This document shows, piece after piece, positions 1-8,895 of a stretch of DNA of 64,000 nt (its first letter is position 1; each line of letters begins with the position of its first letter). A program made the position numbers and the translations under genes. Source of the DNA: a virus; the IMG/VR virus record IMGVR_UViG_3300035145_002457, positions 1 through 64,000 of that record, one strand, 5' to 3'. The notes beneath the pieces are model-generated. The model saw nothing but the letters and a program-made list of their open reading frames with translations. It was not told the origin of the DNA and ran no database searches.

Positions 1-330
1 ACGGTCAAACTGTTCCTTTGCCTCTAGATAACTCATAATGCCTCTGGTTGGACACATATATAATATTTCTCTAGTAAAGTTTTCTGGGCCTAATTCTTCA
101 ACGTCCTGAAGTAAATGCTCTGAAGATCCCCAATAGTCTCTCCAGTCACTTTCCTTAGTTCCACGTCTTTTATTTTTTTTGCCTTTGAGGGGTGGCTTTG
201 TGGTTTTGAACTTAGCTAATTTTTTGCCTACGTACTTTTTATTATTTGTTAGATTGGTAATAAGATAAACAAATCCTTCTATACCTTGAGGAATTTCCGT
301 TATTTCTTTACCTTCGTACGTCCATTGCAT
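1..330 (-). CDS. GIY-YIG nuclease domain protein, 3' end cut by window edge
   Basis: I translated the minus strand from an ATG at 330; the frame stays open for 110 codons to the window edge, so the C-terminus is missing. Residues about 19-38 carry the GIY-YIG nuclease signature in the form VYLITN-x5-KYVGKK, with a following DWRDYWGSS segment and an LGPENFTREIL stretch that are typical of T4-type Seg-like and other phage GIY-YIG proteins. Such proteins are single-strand or double-strand DNA endonucleases, often homing enzymes. The gene lies 18 bp downstream of the 67-residue gene and probably shares its transcript. The family assignment rests on the motif; whether it is a free-standing homing endonuclease or a domesticated repair nuclease cannot be decided from the visible part. 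Confidence 0.7.
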   Translation of the reverse strand, partial: MQWTYEGKEITEIPQGIEGFVYLITNLTNNKKYVGKKLAKFKTTKPPLKGKKNKRRGTKESDWRDYWGSSEHLLQDVEELGPENFTREILYMCPTRGIMSYLEAKEQFDR

Positions 331-348
331 GAACGTACTTACCGTAGC

Positions 349-552
349 CTATTTTTTATTCGCCTCGATCTTGGTTTGAAACTTATCATGTATTTCTTCA
401 GCACGTAATTTACACAGTCTACGTATTTCACGCAACCAACGTCTGCTTGCGCGGTGCGTTCTGAAGCTAACACGCTGTTCAAAATTTTCATTTGCCTTGA
501 AATATTCTAAGTATGCCTTTACAAGTTCGTCATGTACATCATCTTCAATCAT
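349..552 (-). CDS. small basic hypothetical protein (67 aa)
   Basis: This short protein has an acidic N-terminus (MIEDDVHDELVK) and a strongly basic middle rich in Arg (RTHRASRRWLREIRRL), predicted from composition to be mostly helical. It starts inside the 3' end of hemC (8 bp overlap), so it is likely translationally coupled to it in the gp47-gp46-hemC transcript. I do not recognise a defined family. The Arg-rich helix would suit nucleic-acid binding, which is inference only. No cysteine, signal peptide or membrane segment is present. Confidence 0.7.
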   Translation of the reverse strand: MIEDDVHDELVKAYLEYFKANENFEQRVSFRTHRASRRWLREIRRLCKLRAEEIHDKFQTKIEANKK

Positions 553-1288
553 AATACATTGCCTTTAGTGTAATAGGATCAGATCCTGTTGCATGAGCGG
601 CAATTTTAGTATGACAATCGCCTCCTACGCCCTTGAGAAATGCACGTTCAATAGTAGCTTGGGCAAATGTTTTTGTGTGATTTGCTTGTTTTACTATTTC
701 ATTTACTTCAACATCATCTGATCTTGTTTGTAATGCTATTACTCCTTGTCCTACAGCTGGAATAATTGGCAAGCGTAACCATGTTCTATTAATATCTAAT
801 GCTTGCAATCCAGCTTCAGCTAGTACTATAGCATCATATTCTCCTTTGTCAAGTTTTTCTAATCTTGTGTCAATATTACCCCTAATTGGTTTTATCTTTA
901 CTTGTAGGTTTTTGTATTGATCTTTTAGTTGTGCAGTTCTTCTTGGACTACTTGTACCAATTATACATCCAAAACCAACTTTACCTAAGATTACATCGTA
1001 AGGGCTATTTCGTTTTAGCATTGCTGTAATTGTTAACCCTTGTGTTTCATCACCTGGAATATCTTTTAAACTATGTACAGCAACATCGATATTACCTTTA
1101 AGCAATTCTTGTTCTATAGCACTGCAAAAAACACCTTTGCCTCCCATTTCGTAGATAGGTGTTTCTATATCTTCATCACCTTGTGTTTTTATTATCACAA
1201 GTTCCGTATCACAAGACAAAGCATCACATGCTTGTTTTGCATATGCCAGTGCTAAATTGCTTCCTCTTGTTCCAATTTTCAGTTTCAT
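545..1288 (-). CDS. hemC: hydroxymethylbilane synthase (porphobilinogen deaminase), short form
   Basis: This enzyme condenses four porphobilinogen molecules into hydroxymethylbilane, the third common step of haem, chlorophyll and corrin synthesis. All diagnostic motifs are visible: GTRGSNLAL near residue 6, VHSLKD with the catalytic Asp at about 76, GTSSPRR, RGNIDTRL, PAVGQG and the cofactor loop GVGGDC with the dipyrromethane-binding Cys at about 225. The Arg residues that bind substrate carboxylates in the family are retained. At 247 residues it is shorter than the usual 300-320; the shortening is at the C-terminus, just after the cofactor loop, so domain 3 is trimmed. The start overlaps the gp46 stop by 4 bp and the end overlaps the next gene by 8 bp, placing it inside the recombination operon. 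It is a probable auxiliary metabolic gene of host origin. Confidence 0.93.
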   Translation of the reverse strand: MKLKIGTRGSNLALAYAKQACDALSCDTELVIIKTQGDEDIETPIYEMGGKGVFCSAIEQELLKGNIDVAVHSLKDIPGDETQGLTITAMLKRNSPYDVILGKVGFGCIIGTSSPRRTAQLKDQYKNLQVKIKPIRGNIDTRLEKLDKGEYDAIVLAEAGLQALDINRTWLRLPIIPAVGQGVIALQTRSDDVEVNEIVKQANHTKTFAQATIERAFLKGVGGDCHTKIAAHATGSDPITLKAMYYD

Positions 1289-3057
1289 TCTACTATGTCA
1301 ATATCATTTTCATATGATGTAAAGCCGTTTTCTTTAATTACTCTCATCACGTAATTGACCCTTCCTACTAATTCATCTTTGTGCGAGATAAGATATACAT
1401 TTTTGTCTCCTTCTCTACCCATTTTCTTAAGAACACCTAGTGAATTTTCAACACCAGCTGTGTCCATACCACTATCAATAAGCTCATCAATAAACAATAA
1501 ATTAATTTTTTGATATAGACTTTCCCAAACATCACGAAACGCAAAACTCATACCAAGTATTAGTCTATTACGTTCACCTCTTGACAAGTTATCAAAGTCT
1601 AAGTCCTGTCCTAGTTGTGTAATTTCAACAGCAAGGTCGTTTTGGAAAACAACACTGTGCGGTAATCCAAGTTTATCAAGATAATATGTTAGTCTGTTGT
1701 TTAGATATGCTAGGTTTTGATCGATTATCTTCTTACGTATAAATGAATCTTTGTTTGTCAGCAGTTTAAACAAGAAATCTTGATGTTCTTTGAATGTTGT
1801 CAAGTCGTTTACAGGAGTCCAGTCAATTTCCTGCATTGCTGTTGCGTTTAATTCATCGATTTGTGATTGATATGGATCTACTTCGTCTTGTTTTGCCTTT
1901 AGAGATTGTTTTAAACTGTCAACATTTTGTCTATGCTCATATGCTTCTTTAGCAGTTTCATAAAATGTAGTAGGACGTCCGTTGATGTCACCAATTTCTT
2001 TCAAGTCGTAGAAGATACCTTGCAGTTTATCACTAATTTCGTCTAGATACGATTGTGCATCTTCTAATTCTTTTTGTTTTCGCTCAGCAATCTCAGTTTT
2101 TTTGTCTTCGTGTAGTGCTTGCCCGCATGTATAACACACAGCATCTTCTAATTCTGCGATGTCTTTAGTGACTTTTAACAAAGACTTATTGGCACGTTGT
2201 AGTGCAGGCTCAAGAGTGCTTTGTTCCTTTTTAAGAGCCATAATTGCATTGTTATGCTGAGTCCAGTTTTGTAATTTTTCATGTGATTCGAGTTCAACGT
2301 CAATGTCTAAATGCTCTAATTCGTCGATTGCCTTGGTTAGTTTATCACAATCTTGCTGTTTTTTTGCTAACCATGCTCGTTGGGTGCTACGTAAACTTTC
2401 TATAGTACCTTCAATCTTGCTATTTGCTGTTTGTATTGCATTAATTTTAGCAGTTTCTTCTGTAATTGCTTCTCTTGTAATGCGTGTTTGTTCTTTTAGT
2501 GCTTCGGCCTTTTCAGAAAGTATAGTTATACCAAGCAATTGTTCAATAATAGCACGTTGATCGTTAGTCCGCATACTTAAAAACGGTTCGGTGTAGGTAT
2601 TTAGAGCAACAATATGCTTGAACATGTCATGACTCATATCCAACAAGTCATTAATTGATTCTTGTGTTTTACGACTGTCACCTTGTGACTCGTCGGTCAT
2701 TTCTTGTTCGTGCTCATTTATAAAAAATTTAAGAACATTAGGACTACGTCCACGTTCAATACGATAATCCACACCATTCTTTTCAAAATGCAATGTAACT
2801 AACATGCCTTTGCTGTTAGTTTTATTAATTAAGTTATTGCGTTTGATATTTGTTAGTGCTTGTCCGTATAATGCATAAGAAAGTGCATTAATTATTGTAG
2901 TTTTACCAGTACCATTACGTGATCCACTATCATCACCACCTTGATCTAGGTTTTCTCCTAGTACAAGTGTTAGTTGTTCACGATTAAAATTTACGGCCTG
3001 GGTTTGATTGCCCACGCTCATAAAGTTTTTTACTGTTAGGTCTTTAATCTGTATCAT
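1285..3057 (-). CDS. 46: gp46 recombination endonuclease subunit (Rad50/SbcC-like)
   Basis: This is the ATPase subunit of the phage Mre11-Rad50-type complex that resects DNA ends for recombination-dependent replication and helps degrade host DNA. The N-terminal Walker A is visible as GSRNGTGKTT at residues 45-54. Long heptad-rich helices follow, interrupted at about residue 306 by the zinc-hook motif CYTC. The C-terminal half carries the ABC signature LSRGERNRL and the Walker B INLLFIDELIDSGMD. Its length (590 aa) is close to that of T4 gp46 (560). It overlaps gp47 upstream and hemC downstream by 4 bp each, so all three are translationally coupled. Confidence 0.96.
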   Translation of the reverse strand: MIQIKDLTVKNFMSVGNQTQAVNFNREQLTLVLGENLDQGGDDSGSRNGTGKTTIINALSYALYGQALTNIKRNNLINKTNSKGMLVTLHFEKNGVDYRIERGRSPNVLKFFINEHEQEMTDESQGDSRKTQESINDLLDMSHDMFKHIVALNTYTEPFLSMRTNDQRAIIEQLLGITILSEKAEALKEQTRITREAITEETAKINAIQTANSKIEGTIESLRSTQRAWLAKKQQDCDKLTKAIDELEHLDIDVELESHEKLQNWTQHNNAIMALKKEQSTLEPALQRANKSLLKVTKDIAELEDAVCYTCGQALHEDKKTEIAERKQKELEDAQSYLDEISDKLQGIFYDLKEIGDINGRPTTFYETAKEAYEHRQNVDSLKQSLKAKQDEVDPYQSQIDELNATAMQEIDWTPVNDLTTFKEHQDFLFKLLTNKDSFIRKKIIDQNLAYLNNRLTYYLDKLGLPHSVVFQNDLAVEITQLGQDLDFDNLSRGERNRLILGMSFAFRDVWESLYQKINLLFIDELIDSGMDTAGVENSLGVLKKMGREGDKNVYLISHKDELVGRVNYVMRVIKENGFTSYENDIDIVE

Positions 3058-4064
3058 AGTTCGTTATAAATGTCCAATAGCATTTTCTTATTAAAGTTGT
3101 CAGAGTCAATAGCGGCAATTTCACCTGCCACAATTTGATCAACACTTTCAAATTGTTGTATGTCTAGTTCTGTGTTGATTTCTTCTAGTTGTTTTTGTGG
3201 TATAAGACTGATTTCTCTACAGTTGTAGTTTGTTATAAATGTTTCTTTAACAAAACTTGCTTCTTCATAAGAAATAGGCAAGTCTAAATTCACACGAAGA
3301 TACATATTAGGCTTTATCAAAGTAGATTGTTCATCTATTAATTGCGATAACTTAACAGTTCTATACTTAGGACAATCTGGCCAGTTGATGTAAACTGGTT
3401 CTTTGTTGTTTTCTTTGTCAAGTATCATCATTCCACGTTCATCATCCCATGCATCTGCATAGTTGTGAGGAAATGCATTCCCGATATAATGTATCTTGCC
3501 TTGTTTTTGGCGTTTATGGAAATGTCCTGAAAACACATATTCTTGATTTTGAAAGTGTTCAGCTTTTAATTCGCCATGATCGGGCATTTGTACCATAGCG
3601 TTCATATAGAAACTTGGTAGTTCAAAATGTCCAAACATGTATCTTGATTTAATTTTACTAATTTTCTTCCATTCATCACCAACTAACCAAGGAACAAGTG
3701 CTACATCATCTTCTTCGTAAACAGAATCTACAAATGTTATACCAGGAATGTGCTTTGCAAATGCAGTTGAGTTAACATCACGCTTGTCTTTGTAGTACAA
3801 ATCGTGATTGCCATCAAAGAAATAGAATTTTTCAAATGCCTGACCAAGTTTTTCCATACTACGGATGGTACTATCCATAGTTGTAAGATTAAGGCTGTTT
3901 CGATTGTGATGCCAGTCACCGCAGAAGATGCCTGTTTCACAGCCATTTTCTTGTGCTTGTTTGATATACCAATCAATAAAGTCTTCACAATCTTGATTGT
4001 GTATTTTACTGTTGCCTTTTAGGCCAAAGTGAATGTCTGTAAAGACTGCCGCTTTTTTAAACAA
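3054..4064 (-). CDS. 47: gp47 recombination endonuclease subunit (Mre11/SbcD-like)
   Basis: This is the metal-dependent phosphoesterase partner of gp46. The calcineurin-like nuclease motifs are all visible in order: TDIHFG near residue 9, GDWHH near 50, GNHD near 99 and a later GHFHKRQ. Its length of 336 aa matches T4 gp47 (339). The start is a TTG at 4064-4062, chosen because no in-frame ATG lies nearby, a Shine-Dalgarno sequence (GGAAGG on the minus strand, 4078-4073) stands 8 nt upstream, and the FTDIH motif must lie close to the N-terminus. A near-perfect sigma70-type promoter lies immediately upstream at 4097-4125. The nuclease motifs are intact, so an active enzyme is expected. Confidence 0.95.
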   Translation of the reverse strand: MFKKAAVFTDIHFGLKGNSKIHNQDCEDFIDWYIKQAQENGCETGIFCGDWHHNRNSLNLTTMDSTIRSMEKLGQAFEKFYFFDGNHDLYYKDKRDVNSTAFAKHIPGITFVDSVYEEDDVALVPWLVGDEWKKISKIKSRYMFGHFELPSFYMNAMVQMPDHGELKAEHFQNQEYVFSGHFHKRQKQGKIHYIGNAFPHNYADAWDDERGMMILDKENNKEPVYINWPDCPKYRTVKLSQLIDEQSTLIKPNMYLRVNLDLPISYEEASFVKETFITNYNCREISLIPQKQLEEINTELDIQQFESVDQIVAGEIAAIDSDNFNKKMLLDIYNEL

Positions 4065-4096
4065 AATATATACCTTCCGAATTCGTAGTATAAAAC

Positions 4097-4125
4097 AGTA
4101 TAGTTTCTTAACACTGCTTTGTCAA
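4097..4125 (-). promoter_or_regulatory. sigma70-type promoter of the gp47-gp46-hemC operon
   Basis: On the minus strand a consensus -35 TTGACA (4125-4120) is followed by a 17-bp spacer and a -10 TATACT (4102-4097). It lies in the 65-bp gap between gp55 and gp47 and points at gp47. This fits transcription by unmodified host RNA polymerase early in infection; the timing is inferred from the motif and the function of the genes. Confidence 0.85.
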
Positions 4126-4129
4126 CGAT

Positions 4130-4963
4130 TTATTTTGTATTTTCTTGTGCCGCTACTTCTCTTTTCATTTGATTGTCCCATTCACCGGCAGCTTGTCTTG
4201 TGTAACTAGGATTCATGTCGTTCATTTCTAAAATATCGTCTCTAATGTTCTGATTGCGTTTTTCTATGTTAATAACACGTACAAATGAGTTTGTTACAGC
4301 CGCAGTATAGTAAGCAAACGGGTTTTGTGACTTGGATTCGTCAAATTGCAAGCCAATTTGAGCAAGTTGTAGTATTGCTTGCCCACGCATTTCGTCATTG
4401 TACGTGTATCCACGCACATTTCCTCTAGTTGCGTATCTATCACACAGTTTCATCCACATCATTGCAAGTTTGTTTGTTGATTGTCCGTGATTTAGACTAA
4501 AATATCCGTTTTCCATACCACCTTGCCAGTGTGATTTACCTACACACACTAATTCATCGTTATCATTGAATTTGTAATGTTGGAAAGGAGGAAAATTAAG
4601 TTTTACTTTTTTATCTGCTTCTGTTTTTGGTGTCTTTTTGCGTCCCGGCTCATCAGGAATATGCTCAAATGTCATTATACGAAAAATTAATTCTGTTTTT
4701 TCAATTTTTCTGTAGTCAACTTCGCATTGAGCAAGTTTTATTTTTTCACCTGCGGCTTTTCTTGCATCAAAATCAGCATGTTGTAGCCTTTTGGCTTTGT
4801 TTCTCTTTGCTTCTGCTATAGTTCTAATGTTTATTTTTTCTACGCTAGGCAGAATTATATCAAATTGATGATATTCGGGATCCACATAACTACAAAATGT
4901 GCTTTTTGACCTATGTATTTCTTTTAAAATATCTTTGTTGTTGAGATAGTTTACTCTTTTCAT
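4130..4963 (-). CDS. 55: gp55-like sigma factor for late transcription
   Basis: The T4 gp55 family directs host RNA polymerase to TATAAATA late promoters. The match includes the N-terminal YLNNKDILKEI segment (T4 YVNNKELLQAI) and a C-terminal region with RGYTYNDEMRGQAI, LQFDESKSQNPFAYYTAAV and FVRVINIEKRNQN, corresponding to the T4 region around NPHAYITQACFNAFV. At 277 residues it is longer than T4 gp55 (185); the extra length is a lysine-rich insert at about residues 40-160 that I do not recognise. A GGAG Shine-Dalgarno sequence precedes the ATG. It has its own sigma70-type promoter. The late promoter cores found upstream of virion genes here are its expected targets. Confidence 0.88.
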   Translation of the reverse strand: MKRVNYLNNKDILKEIHRSKSTFCSYVDPEYHQFDIILPSVEKINIRTIAEAKRNKAKRLQHADFDARKAAGEKIKLAQCEVDYRKIEKTELIFRIMTFEHIPDEPGRKKTPKTEADKKVKLNFPPFQHYKFNDNDELVCVGKSHWQGGMENGYFSLNHGQSTNKLAMMWMKLCDRYATRGNVRGYTYNDEMRGQAILQLAQIGLQFDESKSQNPFAYYTAAVTNSFVRVINIEKRNQNIRDDILEMNDMNPSYTRQAAGEWDNQMKREVAAQENTK

Positions 4964-4985
4964 TTTTGCTCCAAATTTATAACAT

Positions 4986-5014
4986 ATTATAATATACGTA
5001 CATTAAAAAGTCAA
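4986..5014 (-). promoter_or_regulatory. sigma70-type promoter of gp55
   Basis: On the minus strand TTGACT (5014-5009), a 17-bp spacer and TATAAT (4991-4986) form a near-consensus sigma70 promoter 22 bp before the gp55 ATG. The same 74-bp gap carries the start of the oppositely oriented virion operon, whose late-like core ACTAAATA (5014-5021, plus strand) abuts this -35 element. Confidence 0.87.
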
Positions 5015-5037
5015 CTAAATAATGTATAGGAGTTAAT

Positions 5038-5940
5038 ATGCCAACAGTATTCAAAGATGGAATTATTTCAAAAGGTGGTGTGAACCAAGGAGTTCCTGTC
5101 GGAAACACAAATCCAACCCAAGCATCACAGAGCAGGAATAGTAAAACACCACAACAAGCCATAAGTGATTTAGCAGGAAGCAACATTAGTTTTGGACAAA
5201 GTGTAGTACAAAACGGTTTTAAACAAACTGTAGAAGATGTTTTTTCAAACGGTGCATCTGGTTTGATGAGTTTAATACGTGGCAAAGGCATTCCAGTTAA
5301 CGGTTTAAGTAGTCTATTTGGTGGAGGCGGCTCAGCAAGTTGGGCACGTAATGACGACGAAGATTGGCGTGTTAAGTTATCTATACCACCAGGAATGTCC
5401 TTAGAGCCTTTTTTACAAAGCAAGCTCAGTGAAACTAATGGTATGATTTTTCCTTACACTCCTTCAATTATTTTCGCCCATAGTGCTAATTACAGCCAAA
5501 TCAAACCTACACATAGTAATTATCCATTTCCTGTTTATCAGAGCAGTCAACCTGACACGCTACAAATTACAGGTGATTTTTATGTAGAAGGAGCAGATGA
5601 AGGCGCTTATTGGGTAGCATGTGTACACTATCTAAGAAGTGTTACAAAAATGGCATACGGACAAACGTCAAATGCTGGAACTCCTCCACCTATTGTTAAT
5701 ATCAACGGATATGGAGATTATGTTTTTAAAAATGTTCCAATTGTCATAGTAAACTTTTCAATTGATTTACCTACAGATGTAGATTACATATATGTTCCTG
5801 CATGTAATACATATGCTCCGACAAGAAGTGCAGTCACAGTACAAGCTGTACCAATATATTCAAGAAGAGAAGTACAATCATTTAGTTTAGATACATTTGT
5901 AAAAGGTGGTTACGCTAAAGGCAGAGGAGGATTTATTTAA
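5038..5940 (+). CDS. 48: baseplate tail-tube-associated protein, probable gp48
   Basis: This 300-residue protein opens the virion block, directly before gp53. Its N-terminal ~110 residues are Gly/Ser/Asn-rich and low in complexity, followed by a compact domain with DWRVKLSIPP, FPYTPSIIFAHSANY and YWVACVHYLRSVTKMAYG. Tail-tube-cap proteins of T4-like phages (gp48, gp54) have this general layout, and marine T4-like phages usually place a gp48 homologue beside gp53. The YWVACVHYLRSVTKMAYG helix resembles the helix near the middle of T4 gp48. An AGGAG ribosome-binding site (5028-5032) stands 5 nt before the ATG. The alternative assignment is gp54; both act at the tube-baseplate junction. Confidence 0.62.
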   Translation: MPTVFKDGIISKGGVNQGVPVGNTNPTQASQSRNSKTPQQAISDLAGSNISFGQSVVQNGFKQTVEDVFSNGASGLMSLIRGKGIPVNGLSSLFGGGGSASWARNDDEDWRVKLSIPPGMSLEPFLQSKLSETNGMIFPYTPSIIFAHSANYSQIKPTHSNYPFPVYQSSQPDTLQITGDFYVEGADEGAYWVACVHYLRSVTKMAYGQTSNAGTPPPIVNINGYGDYVFKNVPIVIVNFSIDLPTDVDYIYVPACNTYAPTRSAVTVQAVPIYSRREVQSFSLDTFVKGGYAKGRGGFI

Positions 5941-6236
5941 TGTATGCTAATACAAGTCCTTACTACAAAACACAGATTGTAAACGGACAATACCTTGATT
6001 TATTACAAATACGTCCTGTGCCAGCAGAACCAGATGATGTACTCTATGTGATTGAAGTACAATACACTCACCGTCCTGATTTACTTGCATTTGACATGTA
6101 CGGAGATAAAAATTTATGGTGGGTTTTTTCACAGCGTAATATAGAAAAACTAAAAGACCCTATCTACGATTTTGAAGCAGGTACAGAAATTTTTGTACCT
6201 AAAGGACCCGCTCTTAAAAGATTATTAGGATTGTAA
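5940..6236 (+). CDS. 53: gp53 baseplate wedge subunit
   Basis: This is a small wedge protein of the T4-type baseplate. It shows the family-typical stretch YTHRPDLLAFDMYGDKNLWWVF and then DPIYDFEAGTEIFVP, the last part resembling the short LysM-like end of gp53 proteins. At 98 residues it is half the length of T4 gp53 (196) but similar to the short forms of marine T4-like phages. The ATG overlaps the previous stop codon by 1 bp (TAATG), so translation is coupled to the gp48 gene. Confidence 0.85.
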   Translation: MYANTSPYYKTQIVNGQYLDLLQIRPVPAEPDDVLYVIEVQYTHRPDLLAFDMYGDKNLWWVFSQRNIEKLKDPIYDFEAGTEIFVPKGPALKRLLGL

Positions 6237-6237
6237 T

Positions 6238-8895
6238 ATGCTTCCACAAAATATTACAGAAAGATTAAAAGCAAAAGGAAAAGACATTGCTGAAGCAACA
6301 GAAAATGCGGCTTCATCAGTAGCAAGTAGATTTGAACAATCGGGAAAAATAACTGTAGGCGGAGTAGCAAGTGCAGTTGAAGGTGCGCTAGATCAAATTT
6401 CTGGTGCAACAGTAGACATGACTAATTCTGTAAACGGTATTAGTGGTCCTGCTCTTGGACAATTAGATTTGGCTTATGGCGGTATTAGCCAAGTTTTAGA
6501 TTTTAAATTACCAAATTTAGCAGGTGGCGGAAGTCTTATATCTGCTTTAGGTGGCGGAATGAGCGGTTTTCTAGGCGGCGGATTTAGTAAAAGGAATGTT
6601 TTAGAAGAGTTTGCAAGCTACAATTATGTTTTTACTTTAGGTTGTCTAACAAATTTTGAACTTAACTTTCCTGATCTTTCATACAGATATAGAGATCCTT
6701 TAATAACAATCCTAAGAAGCGGCGGCGGAAATTTAAGAGGCAGTAAAACTGTCTTTGAAAGAAATGGAAAAACAGAATATTTTATAGATAATGTAGAAAT
6801 TGAAACTATTATAGCACCTAATCCAAAAACAAGAACTACTAACGCTGTTAGTTTAAGTTTTCAAGTAACTGAACCTTATAGTATGGGATTATTTTTACAA
6901 GCCTTACAAATTGCCGCTTTAAGTGCAGGACATAAAAATTATATTGAAGCTCCATTTGTATTAGCAGTAGAATTTAAAGGATTTGACAGTGCAGGGCGTC
7001 AAATGAATATGACAAATGCACGAAGAATTTTTCCGTTAAAATTTACTAATATAGAATTTGAAGTTAATGAAGGCGGAAGCCAATATTCAGTTGAGGCAAT
7101 TCCTTTCCACGAAGTTGCTCTTGCAGACCAAGTTCAAACTACTAGAAATGATATAACGTTCGAAGGAAGAACTGTTGCAGAAATGTTACAGTGGGGATTT
7201 CAAAGTTTAACAGCCAATATGAATAATAAGGAACTTGAGCAAGTAAAGGTAAAAAACAAAACTAAAGCTGATCAGTATGTAATTTTATTTCCTACTGAAA
7301 AGTCTAGTGCGGCAGAATCAGCGGCATTTTCAAAACAAGAAGAAAATTCAGGAAGTGCAACTACTCAAGGTAACGGAAATCCAAACGAATTCCAATTAAG
7401 AGAATTTACAGAAGAAGAATTACAAAGATTATATGAAAGTGCCAACGGTGTTCTCAACGGTGGAAAAACAACAAAAGAATTTGAAGAAGAACTTTCTCAA
7501 CTAGAAAGCGATTTAGGAATAAGTGTAAAACGTTCTGATTTAGGTGAAACAATCAGAGATTATGCAGATGCAGAAGAAAATATCAATCCTATAGGATTAA
7601 GCAAAATTGTAAAGTCCCCAAAAGATCCTGGTAAAAAAGGATGTGCTAAACCAGGAGACACAGAAGACGAAGAAACAGCAGGTAAAGTTGATAGGTGTAA
7701 AGTGCAAACACCTAAAGATCAGCGAATTATGTCAGTAAGTTCTGGTAAAAGAATAGAAGACATAATCGAAGAGGTAGTTATTCTTAGCGAATTTGGTAGA
7801 GGTATTGTTGATGCAGAACCAGATGACAAAGGAATGGTAGACTGGTTTAGAGTTGAAACAAATGTATACCAAATTTCAGATGATACTAATATTGACAAAA
7901 CAGGAAAACCTGCTAGGGTATTCGTTTTTAGGGTGGTACCATATAAGGTACACCATAGCAAATTTAGAAGTCCTACAGAAAAAAGTAAGGGTCTGAAAAA
8001 ATTAGAATCACTTGTGAGTAGGGAATACAATTACATTTACACTGGACAAAATACTGATATTATAAGTTTTGATATTAATTTTAATCATGCATTTTTTACA
8101 TCAATTGCAGGAGATTTTGGACAAAAAACAGGCGATGCAAAAACTTCAGCAAGTTCAGGAAAAACATCAGATAATCAGGTAGCTGTAATAGGCGCACCCG
8201 AAAGTGATTCTAATTCGATTAATGCAGACCCAACAGGCGCAGATCCTAACAAAGGTAACACAAAAGATGTTGGTGGTCCTATGGTTCACCCAGAAAGTGT
8301 TGTAGCAAGAAACTTTAATGAAGCATTAGTTAATAGTCCTGTTGATTTGATTGCAATAGATTTTAAAATATGGGGAGATCCATATTACATAGCAGATAGC
8401 GGAATGGGAAATTATTCTGCACCAGAAGCAACTTTTAACATGAACGCAGACGGAGCAATGGAATATCAAAATGGCGAAGTTGACATAAAAATGAATTTTA
8501 GAACACCTATAGATTACGCAGGAGCATACATGGAATTTCCAGGAGGAGGATTTGCACCAGTAGGACAATTTAGTGGGACATATCAAGTTTTATTTGTTAA
8601 CAATAGTTTTAGTCAAGGAGAATTCACACAAACATTGCAGACTATTAGACGTCCTAAACAAGATACAGATACAAAGCAAACAGCTGGAAATCAAACAGGA
8701 GCAACAACTAAAGGTGATTCGGAAAAACAAATCGAAAAAACAGAAACTAATAGCGAAGGAGGAAAAGCAGAAAATGCGTATGCTAATGATGCAAATGCAA
8801 GTGCGCCTCCAAAACCAAAAAGCGGACCTCCTGGCAAAATTGAAGGTACAAGTGCTAGACGGTTACCAGACGGTAGAATAGTTGGAGGATTGTAA
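6238..8895 (+). CDS. large baseplate hub protein (gp27/gpD-like candidate)
   Basis: This 885-residue protein sits between gp53 and gp5, where the hub is expected. After a Gly/Ala-rich N-terminal 120 residues, a region with FPLKFTNIEFEVNEGGSQY and AIPFHEVALADQ (about 262-298) is followed near 534-575 by a segment with VDWFRVETNVYQISDD and FVFRVVPYKVHHSKF, typical of gp27/late-control-gene-D hub proteins. A region at about 775-810 with YQVLFVNNSFSQGEFTQTL resembles the end of hub domains. The tail (about 810-885) is charged, Gly/Lys-rich and probably disordered. It overlaps gp5 by 1 bp. The hub role is inferred from these segments and position; no direct alignment was possible. Confidence 0.58.
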   Translation: MLPQNITERLKAKGKDIAEATENAASSVASRFEQSGKITVGGVASAVEGALDQISGATVDMTNSVNGISGPALGQLDLAYGGISQVLDFKLPNLAGGGSLISALGGGMSGFLGGGFSKRNVLEEFASYNYVFTLGCLTNFELNFPDLSYRYRDPLITILRSGGGNLRGSKTVFERNGKTEYFIDNVEIETIIAPNPKTRTTNAVSLSFQVTEPYSMGLFLQALQIAALSAGHKNYIEAPFVLAVEFKGFDSAGRQMNMTNARRIFPLKFTNIEFEVNEGGSQYSVEAIPFHEVALADQVQTTRNDITFEGRTVAEMLQWGFQSLTANMNNKELEQVKVKNKTKADQYVILFPTEKSSAAESAAFSKQEENSGSATTQGNGNPNEFQLREFTEEELQRLYESANGVLNGGKTTKEFEEELSQLESDLGISVKRSDLGETIRDYADAEENINPIGLSKIVKSPKDPGKKGCAKPGDTEDEETAGKVDRCKVQTPKDQRIMSVSSGKRIEDIIEEVVILSEFGRGIVDAEPDDKGMVDWFRVETNVYQISDDTNIDKTGKPARVFVFRVVPYKVHHSKFRSPTEKSKGLKKLESLVSREYNYIYTGQNTDIISFDINFNHAFFTSIAGDFGQKTGDAKTSASSGKTSDNQVAVIGAPESDSNSINADPTGADPNKGNTKDVGGPMVHPESVVARNFNEALVNSPVDLIAIDFKIWGDPYYIADSGMGNYSAPEATFNMNADGAMEYQNGEVDIKMNFRTPIDYAGAYMEFPGGGFAPVGQFSGTYQVLFVNNSFSQGEFTQTLQTIRRPKQDTDTKQTAGNQTGATTKGDSEKQIEKTETNSEGGKAENAYANDANASAPPKPKSGPPGKIEGTSARRLPDGRIVGGL

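Noticed and set aside
8573-8881. 102-codon frame overlapping the end of the hub gene on the same strand
   Set aside because: It is an alternative frame of the low-complexity Lys/Gln-rich tail of the hub protein; the main frame continues to the gp5 start.
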